From an uncultured Streptococcus sp. (GTDB lineage Bacteria > Bacillota > Bacilli > Lactobacillales > Streptococcaceae), in assembly GCA_934216185.1 (NCBI GenBank), contig CAKQBM010000008.1, positions 1 to 22,807 of the forward strand: DNA of 22,807 nt. The letters are read 5' to 3'. Made by a program: the position numbers and the translations under genes. Below the pieces are notes generated by a model. The model made no database searches. It was not told the origin of the DNA and saw only the letters and a list, made by a program, of their open reading frames with translations. This document shows positions 16,629 to 22,807 of the stretch, one piece after another (positions within the stretch are counted from its first letter, which is position 1; every line of letters starts with the position of its first letter).

Positions 16629-17760
16629 AATGTTAGCTTTGATTCTTGCTGGTGGGCAAGGAACTCGTCTCGGTAAACTCACTCAAAGCATCGCAAAACC
16701 AGCTGTGCAATTTGGTGGGCGCTACCGTATCATTGACTTTGCCCTATCAAACTGTGCCAACTCAGGGATTCATAATGTTGGGGTCATTACACAGTATCAA
16801 CCACTTGCTCTTAACAATCATATTGGGAATGGTTCAAGCTGGGGCTTAGACGGTATCAATTCTGGTGTCTCTATTCTTCAACCTTATTCTGCAAGTGAAG
16901 GAAATCGTTGGTTTGAAGGGACTAGTCACGCTATTTACCAAAATATCGACTATATCGATAGCGTGAATCCTGAGTATGTCTTGATTCTCTCTGGGGATCA
17001 CATCTATAAAATGGATTATGATGATATGCTCCAGTCTCACAAGGATAATAATGCCAGCTTGACAGTAGCAGTTTTAGACGTCCCTCTTAAAGAAGCAAGC
17101 CGTTTTGGTATCATGAACACAGACGCTAATAACCGCATTGTAGAATTTGAAGAAAAACCAGCTCAACCTAAATCTACAAAAGCTTCCATGGGAATTTATA
17201 TCTTTGATTGGCAACGCCTTCGTAATATGTTAGTCGCTGCTGAAAAGAGCAAGGTTGACATGTCAGACTTTGGTAAAAATGTCATTCCAAATTACCTTGA
17301 GTCAGGTGAAAGTGTCTATGCTTACGAATTTAATGGTTACTGGAAAGATGTTGGTACCATTGAGTCACTTTGGGAAGCGAACATGGAGTACATTTCCCCA
17401 GAAAATGCCTTGGATAGCCGTAACCGTCAATGGAAAATTTACTCAAGAAACTTGATTGCACCACCAAACTTTCTTGGTGAACATGCTGCTGTAGAAGATT
17501 CTTTGGTTGTGGATGGCTGTTTCGTTGATGGAACTGTTAAACACTCTATCCTTTCAACAGGTGCACAAGTTCGCGAAGGAGCAGAGGTTATTGATTCAGT
17601 TATCATGAGTGGAGCCATCGTTGGTAAGGGAGCCAAGATTAAACGAGCTATTATTGGTGAAGGTGCGATTATTTCTGACGGTGTCGAAATCGATGGGGCA
17701 GAAGAAGTACAAGTAGTAGGATATGATGAAGTAGTGGGGGTAGCAACAGATGAAGATTGA
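16618..17760 (+). CDS. glgC: Glucose-1-phosphate adenylyltransferase, catalytic subunit
   Basis: A 380-residue ADP-glucose pyrophosphorylase, the committed step of glycogen synthesis. The catalytic nucleotide-sugar motif GGQGTRL is intact at 12-18; [10 protein letters not shown] (125-134) supplies the metal-binding Asp127, and FEEKP (177-181) the sugar-phosphate site. The C-terminal left-handed beta helix covers about 285-365 (hexapeptide repeats such as [10 protein letters not shown]). The ATG at 16618 lies 7-8 nt after AAAGGAG inside the end of glgB. It overlaps glgD by 11 nt and probably forms a mixed complex with GlgD, as is known for Firmicutes. Confidence 0.96.
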   Translation: MKNEMLALILAGGQGTRLGKLTQSIAKPAVQFGGRYRIIDFALSNCANSGIHNVGVITQYQPLALNNHIGNGSSWGLDGINSGVSILQPYSASEGNRWFEGTSHAIYQNIDYIDSVNPEYVLILSGDHIYKMDYDDMLQSHKDNNASLTVAVLDVPLKEASRFGIMNTDANNRIVEFEEKPAQPKSTKASMGIYIFDWQRLRNMLVAAEKSKVDMSDFGKNVIPNYLESGESVYAYEFNGYWKDVGTIESLWEANMEYISPENALDSRNRQWKIYSRNLIAPPNFLGEHAAVEDSLVVDGCFVDGTVKHSILSTGAQVREGAEVIDSVIMSGAIVGKGAKIKRAIIGEGAIISDGVEIDGAEEVQVVGYDEVVGVATDED

Positions 17761-18889
17761 TAAATATTCTGCCATTTTAGGAAACACAGTTGGTTTTCAC
17801 GATATGTCGACATTGACAGACCACCGTCCAGTAGCAAGTTTGCCATTTGGTGGGAAATATCGCTTAATCGACTTCCCACTTTCCAGTCTTGCGAATGCAG
17901 GTGTTCGTAGTGTCTTTGGTATTTTCCAGCAGGACAATATCAGCTCAGTCTTTGACCATATTCGTTCAGGACGCGAGTGGGACTTGTCAACTCTTCTTAG
18001 TCACTACTATCTAGGTATTTACAATACTCGAGTAGAAAGTAGTACTGTTGGTAAAGAGTACTATCAACAGCTTCTTACCTACCTGAAACGTTCTGGCTCA
18101 AACCAAACAGTATCACTCAACTGTGATGTTTTGATTAACATTGATTTGAAGCAAGTTTTCCATTTGCATAGTACAACGCAATCACCAATCACAGTGGTCT
18201 ATAAAAAATTGCCTAAGAAGGAAATTTCTGAAGTAAATGCTATATTAGAAATTGATGAGTCAGATTATGTTCTCTCTCATAAACTCTTTGATAGCAAGTC
18301 AACAGATGAAACGTTCAATATGTCTACGGATATCTTTGTCGTTGATACACCATGGTTGATTGAACGCTTGGAAGAAGAAGCCAAAAAAGAACACCCAGAG
18401 AAGTTGCGTTATGTTTTACGGGATTTGGCTGCAAAAGAAGGGGCTTTTGCCTACGAGTACACAGGCTACCTTGCAAATATTCATTCTGTAGAGTCTTATT
18501 ATCAAGCGAATATCGATATGCTTGAATCGCAAAAATTCTACTCTCTTTTCTCACCAAATCAAAAGATTTATACAAAGGTCAAAAATGAAGAGCCAACTTA
18601 CTATGCCAACACATCTAAGGTAAGTACTTCTCAGTTTGCCTCTGGTAGTATCATTGAAGGCCAAGTAGCTAATTCTGTTTTATCACGTAATATTCATGTC
18701 CATAAGGATAGCCTGGTTAAAGATAGCTTACTTTTCCCTCGTGTTGTTATTGGAGAAGGTGCTCAGGTAGAATATGCTATCTTGGACAAGGGTGTTGAAG
18801 TTGCGGATGGAGTTGTGATCCGTGGAACTGCAGAAAATCCAGTTGTTGTTAAGAAAGGTAGCAAAGTAACAGAGGATATTCATTCATGA
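17750..18889 (+). CDS. glgD: GlgD, non-catalytic/regulatory subunit of ADP-glucose pyrophosphorylase
   Basis: A 379-residue GlgC paralogue. It keeps the Rossmann-like fold sequence [20 protein letters not shown] and the C-terminal beta helix, but the N-terminal catalytic loop GGxGTRL is replaced by [17 protein letters not shown], and the SGDH metal motif is NCDV (124-127). It therefore should not catalyse the reaction; in Firmicutes GlgD is known to raise the activity of GlgC in a heteromer. The ATG at 17750 lies inside the end of glgC and its stop overlaps glgA by 4 nt. Confidence 0.94.
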   Translation: MKIDKYSAILGNTVGFHDMSTLTDHRPVASLPFGGKYRLIDFPLSSLANAGVRSVFGIFQQDNISSVFDHIRSGREWDLSTLLSHYYLGIYNTRVESSTVGKEYYQQLLTYLKRSGSNQTVSLNCDVLINIDLKQVFHLHSTTQSPITVVYKKLPKKEISEVNAILEIDESDYVLSHKLFDSKSTDETFNMSTDIFVVDTPWLIERLEEEAKKEHPEKLRYVLRDLAAKEGAFAYEYTGYLANIHSVESYYQANIDMLESQKFYSLFSPNQKIYTKVKNEEPTYYANTSKVSTSQFASGSIIEGQVANSVLSRNIHVHKDSLVKDSLLFPRVVIGEGAQVEYAILDKGVEVADGVVIRGTAENPVVVKKGSKVTEDIHS

Positions 18890-20319
18890 AAATTTTATTT
18901 GTAGCAGCAGAGGGTGCACCCTTTTCAAAAACAGGTGGTTTGGGAGACGTCATTGGCGCTCTTCCAAAATCACTGGTAAAAGCTGGACACGAAGTTGCAG
19001 TGATTTTACCCTACTATGACATGGTAGAGACTAAATTTGGAAATCAGATTGAAGATGTTCTTCATTTTGAGGTGAGTGTTGGTTGGCGCAGACAGTACTG
19101 TGGAATTAAGAAAACCGTCTTAAACGGTGTAACCTTCTACTTTATTGACAGCCAATATTATTTCTTCCGTGGCCATGTTTATGGTGATTTTGACGATGGG
19201 GAACGCTTCGCTTTCTTCCAACTGGCTGCCATTGAGGCTATGGAAAGGATTGACTTCATTCCTGACCTTCTCCATGTTCATGACTACCATACAGCCATGA
19301 TTCCTTTCTTGTTGAAGGAAAAATACCGTTGGATTCAAGCCTATCAAGGAATTAAAACTGTTTTAACCATTCATAATTTGGAATTTCAAGGACAATTTTC
19401 AGAAGGAATGTTATGGGATTTGTTTGGAGTTGGCTTTGAACGTTATGCTGATGGTACCCTTCGCTGGAACAACTGTCTGAACTGGATGAAGGCTGGAATT
19501 CTCTATGCGGATCGTGTTTCAACCGTTTCTCCTAGCTATGCTCATGAAATTATGACTAGTCAGTTCGGTTGTAACTTGGATCAGATTCTTCGAATGGAGT
19601 CTGGCAAGGTGTCTGGTATCGTGAACGGGATTGATGCTGACCTGTATAATCCTCAGACGGATGCTCTTTTAGACTATCATTTCAATCGGGAAGATTTGTC
19701 TGGAAAAGCCCAGAATAAGGCAAAATTACAAGAGAGAGTTGGCTTGCCAGTTAGAGCTGACGTTCCATTGGTGGGAATTGTTTCTCGTTTGACACGTCAA
19801 AAAGGTTTTGATGTCGTGGTCGAAAGTCTTCACAATATCTTGCAAAATGATGTTCAGATTGTTCTTTTGGGAACTGGTGATTCAGCCTTTGAAGGAGCTT
19901 TCTCATGGTTTGCTCAGATTTACCCAGACAAGCTATCAGCAAATATCACTTTTGATGTCAAACTTGCTCAGGAAATCTACGCTGCTTGTGACCTCTTCCT
20001 CATGCCAAGTCGTTTTGAACCGTGTGGCTTGTCTCAAATGATGGCTATGCGTTATGGAACCTTGCCATTGGTTCATGAAGTTGGTGGATTGCGAGATACC
20101 GTTCAAGCCTTTAATCCAATCGAAGGAAGCGGTACTGGCTTTAGCTTTGACAATCTATCTCCTTACTGGTTGAATTGGACTTTCCAAACAGCATTGGACT
20201 TGTATAGAAACCATCCTGACATTTGGAGAAAGCTACAAAAACAAGCTATGGAGTGTGACTTCTCATGGGATACAGCCTGCAAGTCATACCTTGACTTGTA
20301 CCATAGTTTAGTTAATTAA
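18886..20319 (+). CDS. glgA: Glycogen synthase (ADP-glucose type, GT5)
   Basis: A 477-residue GT-B glycosyltransferase that adds glucose from ADP-glucose to the growing alpha-1,4 chain. The ADP-glucose-binding KTGGL motif is at residues 15-19 near the N-terminus; the second Rossmann domain begins near residue 292 ([14 protein letters not shown]) and carries [11 protein letters not shown] (374-384, catalytic Glu378). Length and motifs are standard. It starts with an ATGA overlap with glgD and ends the operon before the terminator at 20325. Confidence 0.96.
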   Translation: MKILFVAAEGAPFSKTGGLGDVIGALPKSLVKAGHEVAVILPYYDMVETKFGNQIEDVLHFEVSVGWRRQYCGIKKTVLNGVTFYFIDSQYYFFRGHVYGDFDDGERFAFFQLAAIEAMERIDFIPDLLHVHDYHTAMIPFLLKEKYRWIQAYQGIKTVLTIHNLEFQGQFSEGMLWDLFGVGFERYADGTLRWNNCLNWMKAGILYADRVSTVSPSYAHEIMTSQFGCNLDQILRMESGKVSGIVNGIDADLYNPQTDALLDYHFNREDLSGKAQNKAKLQERVGLPVRADVPLVGIVSRLTRQKGFDVVVESLHNILQNDVQIVLLGTGDSAFEGAFSWFAQIYPDKLSANITFDVKLAQEIYAACDLFLMPSRFEPCGLSQMMAMRYGTLPLVHEVGGLRDTVQAFNPIEGSGTGFSFDNLSPYWLNWTFQTALDLYRNHPDIWRKLQKQAMECDFSWDTACKSYLDLYHSLVN

Positions 20320-20324
20320 TAGAT

Positions 20325-20354
20325 AAAATCGTATGATGACTTCATACGATTTTT
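20325..20354 (+). terminator. Terminator of the glycogen operon
   Basis: AAAATCGTATGA (20325-20336) pairs perfectly with TCATACGATTTT (20342-20353) around a 5-nt loop and is followed by T. It starts 6 nt after the glgA stop. No clear promoter is visible between it and the next gene, so some readthrough is possible. Confidence 0.85.
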
Positions 20355-20377
20355 AGGCTATTTAGAGAGGAGAACTG

Positions 20378-21022
20378 ATGTCTCAAGTAAAAGGCTTGTG
20401 TGTTATGGATGTTGATGGAACCTTAATCCTAGAAGAAGTGATTGATCTTTTGGGTAGAGAGGCAGGTCGTGAGGAGGAAATTTCGCAGATTACAAGTCGG
20501 GCAATGCGAGGAGAGTTGAACTTTGAAAGAAGTTTACGAGACAGAGTTTCCTTGTTGGAAGGCCTTCCTATTTCGGTTTTTGATAAAGTCTTCAACACTA
20601 TTCAACTAACGCCAAATGCACAGAAATTTATCTCTATTCTCCAAAAGAATGGCATCCTAGTTGGTCTGGTGTCCGGTGGATTTACACCAATAGTTGAGAG
20701 ACTAGCAAAATCTCTAGGAATTGCCTATTTCTCTGCCAACCAGCTTGAAGTCAAAGACGGTCATTTAACAGGAAAATTAGTTGGACAAATTATAAGTCCT
20801 GAGGTCAAACAAGCAACTCTAGAACAATGGAGAAAGGAACTCAAACTCCCTAAAGAAAGAACAGCTGCAATCGGTGATGGGGCCAATGATTTATTAATGT
20901 TGAAGTCATCAGGACTAGGAATTGCCTTTTGTGCAAAAGAAGTACTCAGAAAAGAAATACCACATCATGTTGACAAGAGAGATTTTTTAGAAGTTCTACC
21001 TTTGATTGACTTTTTAGAATGA
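20378..21022 (+). CDS. serB: Phosphoserine phosphatase (HAD superfamily)
   Basis: A 214-residue HAD hydrolase of the SerB subfamily, which releases serine from phosphoserine in the last step of serine synthesis. Motif I DVDGT (nucleophile Asp11, Asp13), the cap region with [15 protein letters not shown] (49-63) typical of SerB, motif II Ser99 in LVSGGF, motif III Lys144, and motif [11 protein letters not shown] (166-174). The ribosome site GAGAGGAG precedes the ATG. The stop lies 8 nt before the start of glycerate kinase, so the two are probably cotranscribed. A broader phosphatase role cannot be excluded. Confidence 0.85.
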   Translation: MSQVKGLCVMDVDGTLILEEVIDLLGREAGREEEISQITSRAMRGELNFERSLRDRVSLLEGLPISVFDKVFNTIQLTPNAQKFISILQKNGILVGLVSGGFTPIVERLAKSLGIAYFSANQLEVKDGHLTGKLVGQIISPEVKQATLEQWRKELKLPKERTAAIGDGANDLLMLKSSGLGIAFCAKEVLRKEIPHHVDKRDFLEVLPLIDFLE

Positions 21023-21030
21023 GGGAAAAT

Positions 21031-22146
21031 ATGAAGATTGTAATTGCACCGGATTCGTTTAAGGAAAGCTTGTCCGCTCAACAGGTATCTGAAGCAATAA
21101 AAAGAGGGTTCCAACAATCCCTAGCAGATGTAGAATGTCTCCTCTGCCCTGTTGGTGATGGGGGAGAGGGTACTGTAGATGCTATTCGACATTCTCTTGA
21201 CCTTGAAGAAAAATGGATCCAAGTGACAGGCCCTTTTGGCCCAAAAGAAACCATGCGCTATTTTCAAAAAGGGGAACTGGTACTATTTGAAGTAGCTGAC
21301 TTGGTTGGCCTTGAAAAAATTCCGCTAGAGAAACGAAATCCACTTCAAATCCAAACTTGTGGTATTGGAGAGTTGATTAGCCACCTCATCGATCAGGGGA
21401 TTAAAGATATTTATGTCGGCGTTGGTGGCACGGCTAGTAATGATGGAGGACTGGGGATCGTTGCTGGTTTAGGTTATCAATTTTATGATAAGAATGGAAA
21501 TGTCTTACCCGCTTGCGGTCAATCCTTATTGAACTTAGCTTCTGTTTCAATAGAAAATCGCTATGAAATTCCAGAAGATGTTCACATTCGTATTTTAGCA
21601 GATGTCGTGAGTCCCTTATGTGGTCCTCAAGGTGCGACCTACACTTTTGGCAAACAAAAAGGCTTACATCCTACTATATTTGAAGTCGTAGATCAGGCAA
21701 TCCAAGATTTTTATGAAAAAGTCTCACCTGCAACATTGGAGATTAAAGGAGCAGGAGCTGGTGGAGGCATTGCTGCTGGTTTGTGTGCTTTTGCTCAGGC
21801 AAGTATCGTGTCGGGAATTGATACCTGCTTGAACCTAATCAACTTTGATAAGAAAGTTTCAGATGCTGACTTGCTTATTGTTGGAGAAGGAAGACTAGAT
21901 TGTCAAAGCTTTGCTGGGAAAGCGCCGATAGGCGTAGCAAAAAGAACCCCTGTCGGAGTTCCTGTCATTGCTATTTGTGGTAGTCTTGCTGAAGATTTAC
22001 CATCCCTACCATTTGAAAATATCCAAGCTGCCTTTTCTATTTTAGAGAAAAACGAACCTTTAGAAGATAGTTTGAAAAATGCCAGTCTCTATCTGGAGCG
22101 CACGGCAGCCAATATCGGGCACTTATTAACTATGCGCAAGATTTAG
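21031..22146 (+). CDS. glxK: Glycerate kinase (GlxK/GarK type)
   Basis: A 371-residue type-1 glycerate kinase that phosphorylates D-glycerate, usually at C2, giving 2-phosphoglycerate, the substrate of enolase. It begins with the family signature [16 protein letters not shown] and carries PVGDGGEGT (40-48), [24 protein letters not shown] and VGEGRLD. I chose the ATG at 21031, where the family starts and which has GAGGG 5 nt upstream; an in-frame ATG at 21019 overlaps the serB stop (ATGA) and would add four residues. It ends tail-to-tail with the yueI-like gene, overlapping by 4 nt. Confidence 0.92.
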   Translation: MKIVIAPDSFKESLSAQQVSEAIKRGFQQSLADVECLLCPVGDGGEGTVDAIRHSLDLEEKWIQVTGPFGPKETMRYFQKGELVLFEVADLVGLEKIPLEKRNPLQIQTCGIGELISHLIDQGIKDIYVGVGGTASNDGGLGIVAGLGYQFYDKNGNVLPACGQSLLNLASVSIENRYEIPEDVHIRILADVVSPLCGPQGATYTFGKQKGLHPTIFEVVDQAIQDFYEKVSPATLEIKGAGAGGGIAAGLCAFAQASIVSGIDTCLNLINFDKKVSDADLLIVGEGRLDCQSFAGKAPIGVAKRTPVGVPVIAICGSLAEDLPSLPFENIQAAFSILEKNEPLEDSLKNASLYLERTAANIGHLLTMRKI

Positions 22147-22589
22147 CCAAACCATTTTTTCCATAAGGATGTTTTGGATGGTTCTTCCTTTTTACCTTCC
22201 CAAAGTTTTGCAAAAGCAAGTCGAAGGTTTTTTTCTTCTACTTGAACTGGTGCATTGGTGTGGATAATCAGGCCAAAAGGAGAAGAAGTATGCTCTTCAG
22301 ATACTATGGTAGCTTGACTATCAGTTTCTTTTGCTTCTTTTAAGTAGAAAACTTGTTTGTCAAATTCGATAGTTGGTGAAATCTTTACAAATAGTGGCTC
22401 TGCTTTTTCCTGAAGATTTTCTAAAATAGATAAAAAACCTTTTTCTAACTGAAGGCTATTTGCTGTGTCAATATCTGCATATCCAAGAACTCTTTCCTCA
22501 AAGGTACCAAGATAGCGTCTTTGCTCATCCGGATTTAATTTTGGCCCACCATGAGCTTTTTCAAGTAATTGTTTTGATAAATCTGTCAT
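22143..22589 (-). CDS. YueI family protein (DUF1694), function unknown
   Basis: A 148-residue soluble protein. The pattern [20 protein letters not shown] near the N-terminus and the acidic middle followed by [11 protein letters not shown] match the YueI/DUF1694 family of Firmicutes, whose role is not known. It is the only confident minus-strand gene in the window, convergent with glycerate kinase (4-bp overlap of stops) and divergent from enolase. The start at 22589 is directly downstream of an extended -10, with no ribosome site, so it is probably leaderless. Confidence 0.88.
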   Translation of the reverse strand: MTDLSKQLLEKAHGGPKLNPDEQRRYLGTFEERVLGYADIDTANSLQLEKGFLSILENLQEKAEPLFVKISPTIEFDKQVFYLKEAKETDSQATIVSEEHTSSPFGLIIHTNAPVQVEEKNLRLAFAKLWEGKKEEPSKTSLWKKWFG

Positions 22590-22595
22590 GAAAAC

Positions 22596-22604
22596 AGTAT
22601 ATCA
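22596..22604 (-). promoter_or_regulatory. Extended -10 of the yueI-like gene, predicting a leaderless mRNA
   Basis: On the minus strand TGATATACT (22604 to 22596) is followed by 6 nt and then the ATG at 22589. The spacing is the same as for the ABC-F gene and ligA. No clear -35 is visible. Confidence 0.6.
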
Positions 22605-22629
22605 TAAAAGTTAGAATAAAACAGACAAA

Positions 22630-22643
22630 AGAAAGCGATTACT
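22630..22643. promoter_or_regulatory. Possible cre site upstream of eno
   Basis: AGAAAGCGATTACT fits TGWAARCGYTWNCW except at the first base and at the Y position. It lies about 43 nt upstream of the eno -35, between two divergent promoters. Confidence 0.35.
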
Positions 22644-22685
22644 TTATAAAGTTAAGGAAAATTTGCACAAAGATAACGTTTTTTC

Positions 22686-22714
22686 TTGAAAAAGGAGGGG
22701 TTTTAAGGTATTAT
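22686..22714 (+). promoter_or_regulatory. eno promoter
   Basis: TTGAAA (22686-22691), a 17-nt spacer and TATTAT (22709-22714), followed by the ribosome site AAGGAGAG (from 22739) before the ATG at 22753. Confidence 0.75.
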
Positions 22715-22752
22715 AGAGGTGTAAAAAATTTAACTCATAAGGAGAGTAAAAA

Positions 22753-22807
22753 ATGTCAATTATTACTGATGTTTACGCTCGCGAAGTCCTAGACTCACGC
22801 GGTAACC
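22753..22807 (+). CDS. eno: Enolase, 5' end only
   Basis: The first 18 codons (MSIITDVYAREVLDSRGN) match the start of streptococcal enolase, the glycolytic enzyme that converts 2-phosphoglycerate to phosphoenolpyruvate and is also found on the cell surface in this genus. The DSRGN motif is characteristic. The gene has its own strong promoter and ribosome site and runs off the window. Confidence 0.93.
   Translation, partial: MSIITDVYAREVLDSRGN

Noticed and set aside
17439..17879. Minus-strand open frame of 146 codons across the glgC/glgD junction
   Set aside because: It is antisense to the beta-helix repeats of glgC and the start of glgD, Ser/Thr/Pro-rich, with no family resemblance.

Overview
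The window looks like chromosome of a mitis-group Streptococcus (S. mitis, S. oralis or S. pneumoniae type). The base composition is AT-rich. The gene order ligA, lipid kinase, pullulanase, gapN, glgBCDA, glycerate kinase, yueI-like, eno fits my memory of that group, the surface protein ends in an LPNTG sorting signal, and a degenerate BOX-type repeat lies before gapN. No database search was possible, so species rank is open.

Layout. Positions 1-1437 hold the 3' end of an LPXTG-anchored surface protein with G5-type repeats. Positions 1438-1848 hold no gene: a hairpin that may terminate the surface gene, a small element with imperfect inverted ends, and what looks like a decayed dispersed repeat. 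Positions 1849-3090 carry an Rpn-family (PD-(D/E)XK) nuclease gene whose C-terminal domain has its own internal start and strong Shine-Dalgarno sequence. Directly after its stop lies a second, diverged copy of that C-terminal domain with the same internal start. Next come an ABC-F ATPase, an Rgg regulator and an MFS exporter (3252-7277). A housekeeping run follows: NAD-dependent DNA ligase, a YegS/DgkB lipid kinase and a cytoplasmic type I pullulanase (7369-12586). After a gap with a terminator and a BOX-like repeat comes gapN (13000-14424). The glycogen operon glgB-glgC-glgD-glgA (14700-20319) has overlapping genes and a near-perfect cre site just after its promoter. The right end has serB-like phosphatase, glycerate kinase, a convergent YueI-family gene and the first 18 codons of enolase.

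How the genes work together. GlgC/GlgD make ADP-glucose, GlgA polymerises it, GlgB branches the chain, and the cytoplasmic pullulanase upstream can remove alpha-1,6 branches, so storage and debranching genes sit close together. GapN, glycerate kinase, SerB and enolase all touch the phosphoglycerate section of lower glycolysis and serine synthesis. The ABC-F/Rgg/MFS block may be a regulated export unit.

The most interesting locus is 1849-3090. It matches the genes-within-genes design described for Rpn toxin-antitoxin phage-defence systems (toxic RpnL, inhibitory C-terminal RpnS), but with an additional tandem RpnS-like cistron that has fewer four-residue repeats. A second theme is three genes (ABC-F, ligA, yueI-like) in which an extended -10 element ends exactly 6 nt before the ATG, predicting leaderless mRNAs.
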